From an uncultured Campylobacter sp. (GTDB taxonomy: Bacteria > Campylobacterota > Campylobacteria > Campylobacterales > Campylobacteraceae): 5,893 nucleotides of DNA. Positions 5,670 to 5,893 of this stretch are shown here, piece after piece; the first letter of the stretch is position 1, and each line of letters begins with the position of its first letter. A program made the position numbers and the translations under genes. Where the stretch lies: NCBI RefSeq assembly GCF_938018145.1, contig NZ_CALIII010000003.1:1-5893 (forward strand), in the 5' to 3' direction. The notes under the pieces were generated by a model. It had not been told where the DNA came from, made no database searches, and worked only from the letters and a program-made list of their open reading frames with translations.

Positions 5670-5893
5670 ATTTTTTTGTATCCTACTTGAAATGTTCTAT
5701 TTTTGATCTTATAGACGCGTTTGTCGTCTAGTTTGACGTGAAAGCTCGTCCTGCCTAGATACTCTGGAGTGCCTAGTTTATAGGCGTTTGCTTCGTGTTC
5801 GTTGAGTAGATTTTTAGCGTAGCCGATCGCGAGATTTGCTACCTCTTTGCAGATGTCGCTTAGCTCGTCTTCGGCTAGCTTATCGACGCCAAG
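5666..5893 (-). CDS. CheX/CheC-like chemotaxis phosphatase, C-terminal part (5' end outside window)
   Basis: An open frame enters from the right edge and ends with TGA at 5668-5666, overlapping the fliN ATG; 75 residues are visible. They contain the CheC/CheX/FliY phosphatase signature D/S-x3-E-x2-N-x21/22-P: D13, E17 and N20 in LSDICKEVANLAIGYAKNLL, and P43 in KLGTPEYLG, with exactly 22 residues between N20 and P43. In this family the Glu and Asn contact phospho-CheY and speed its dephosphorylation. The remainder (TSFHVKLDDKRVYKIKNRTFQVGYK) looks like the closing beta strands of the fold. By position it matches C. jejuni Cj0350, which I recall as hypothetical or CheX-like. Tight coupling to fliN supports a role at the motor switch. 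Phosphatase activity and the CheY target are inferred, and since only one motif is visible it cannot be told whether the full protein has one (CheX) or two (CheC). Confidence 0.8.
   Translation of the reverse strand, partial: LGVDKLAEDELSDICKEVANLAIGYAKNLLNEHEANAYKLGTPEYLGRTSFHVKLDDKRVYKIKNRTFQVGYKKI

Noticed and set aside
1..5893. Mobile element, CRISPR array, tRNA or defence system
   Set aside because: I saw no transposase or integrase, no repeat-spacer array, no tRNA-like cloverleaf and no gene foreign in composition; the order matches a conserved core block.

Overview
The window looks like chromosomal core DNA from a Campylobacter-type epsilonproteobacterium (Campylobacterota). The base composition is mixed: many AAATTT/TTTAAA words alongside fairly GC-rich codons. 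This is higher in GC than I would expect for C. jejuni and fits the oral group around C. rectus, C. showae and C. curvus. That species guess is inference. The genus call rests on the gene content and order. From memory these match the C. jejuni Cj0350-Cj0357c neighbourhood: cheX-like, fliN and a membrane protein, convergent with a Ppx/GppA phosphatase, cosR, folB and plsY.

Region 1 (1-853, + strand) holds the 3' part of plsY (membrane glycerol-3-phosphate acyltransferase) and a short divergent folB (dihydroneopterin aldolase) that starts with TTG inside the plsY stop codon. Region 2 (854-4315, + strand) opens with a well-formed sigma70-type promoter. It continues as a tight three-gene run: a CosR/HP1043-type response regulator, a membrane histidine kinase overlapping its 3' end by 22 bases, and a Ppx/GppA-family phosphatase starting on the base after the kinase stop. 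Region 3 (4316-4377) is a short convergent intergenic gap with a perfect 12-bp inverted repeat, probably a bidirectional terminator. Region 4 (4378-5893, - strand) is a flagellar/chemotaxis run, cheX-like (partial) - fliN - fliO-like, joined by two ATGA stop/start overlaps.

The most notable point concerns CosR. In C. jejuni and H. pylori (HP1043/HsrA) this family is known as an essential orphan regulator that has lost the phospho-acceptor aspartate. Here the receiver keeps all canonical phosphorylation residues, including Asp51, and a complete histidine kinase is translationally overlapped with it. This looks like the intact two-component ancestor, or a retained version, of the orphan regulator. 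Secondary points are a tandem TTTAAG-like array at the cosR promoter that could be an autoregulatory site, an exact CheC/CheX phosphatase motif in the gene before fliN, an unusually large FliO with a signal peptide and a folded periplasmic domain, and a textbook DQNAS N-glycosylation sequon in its periplasmic linker.

There is no sign of mobile elements, CRISPR arrays, tRNA or rRNA. No intergenic stretch exceeds about 75 bases.
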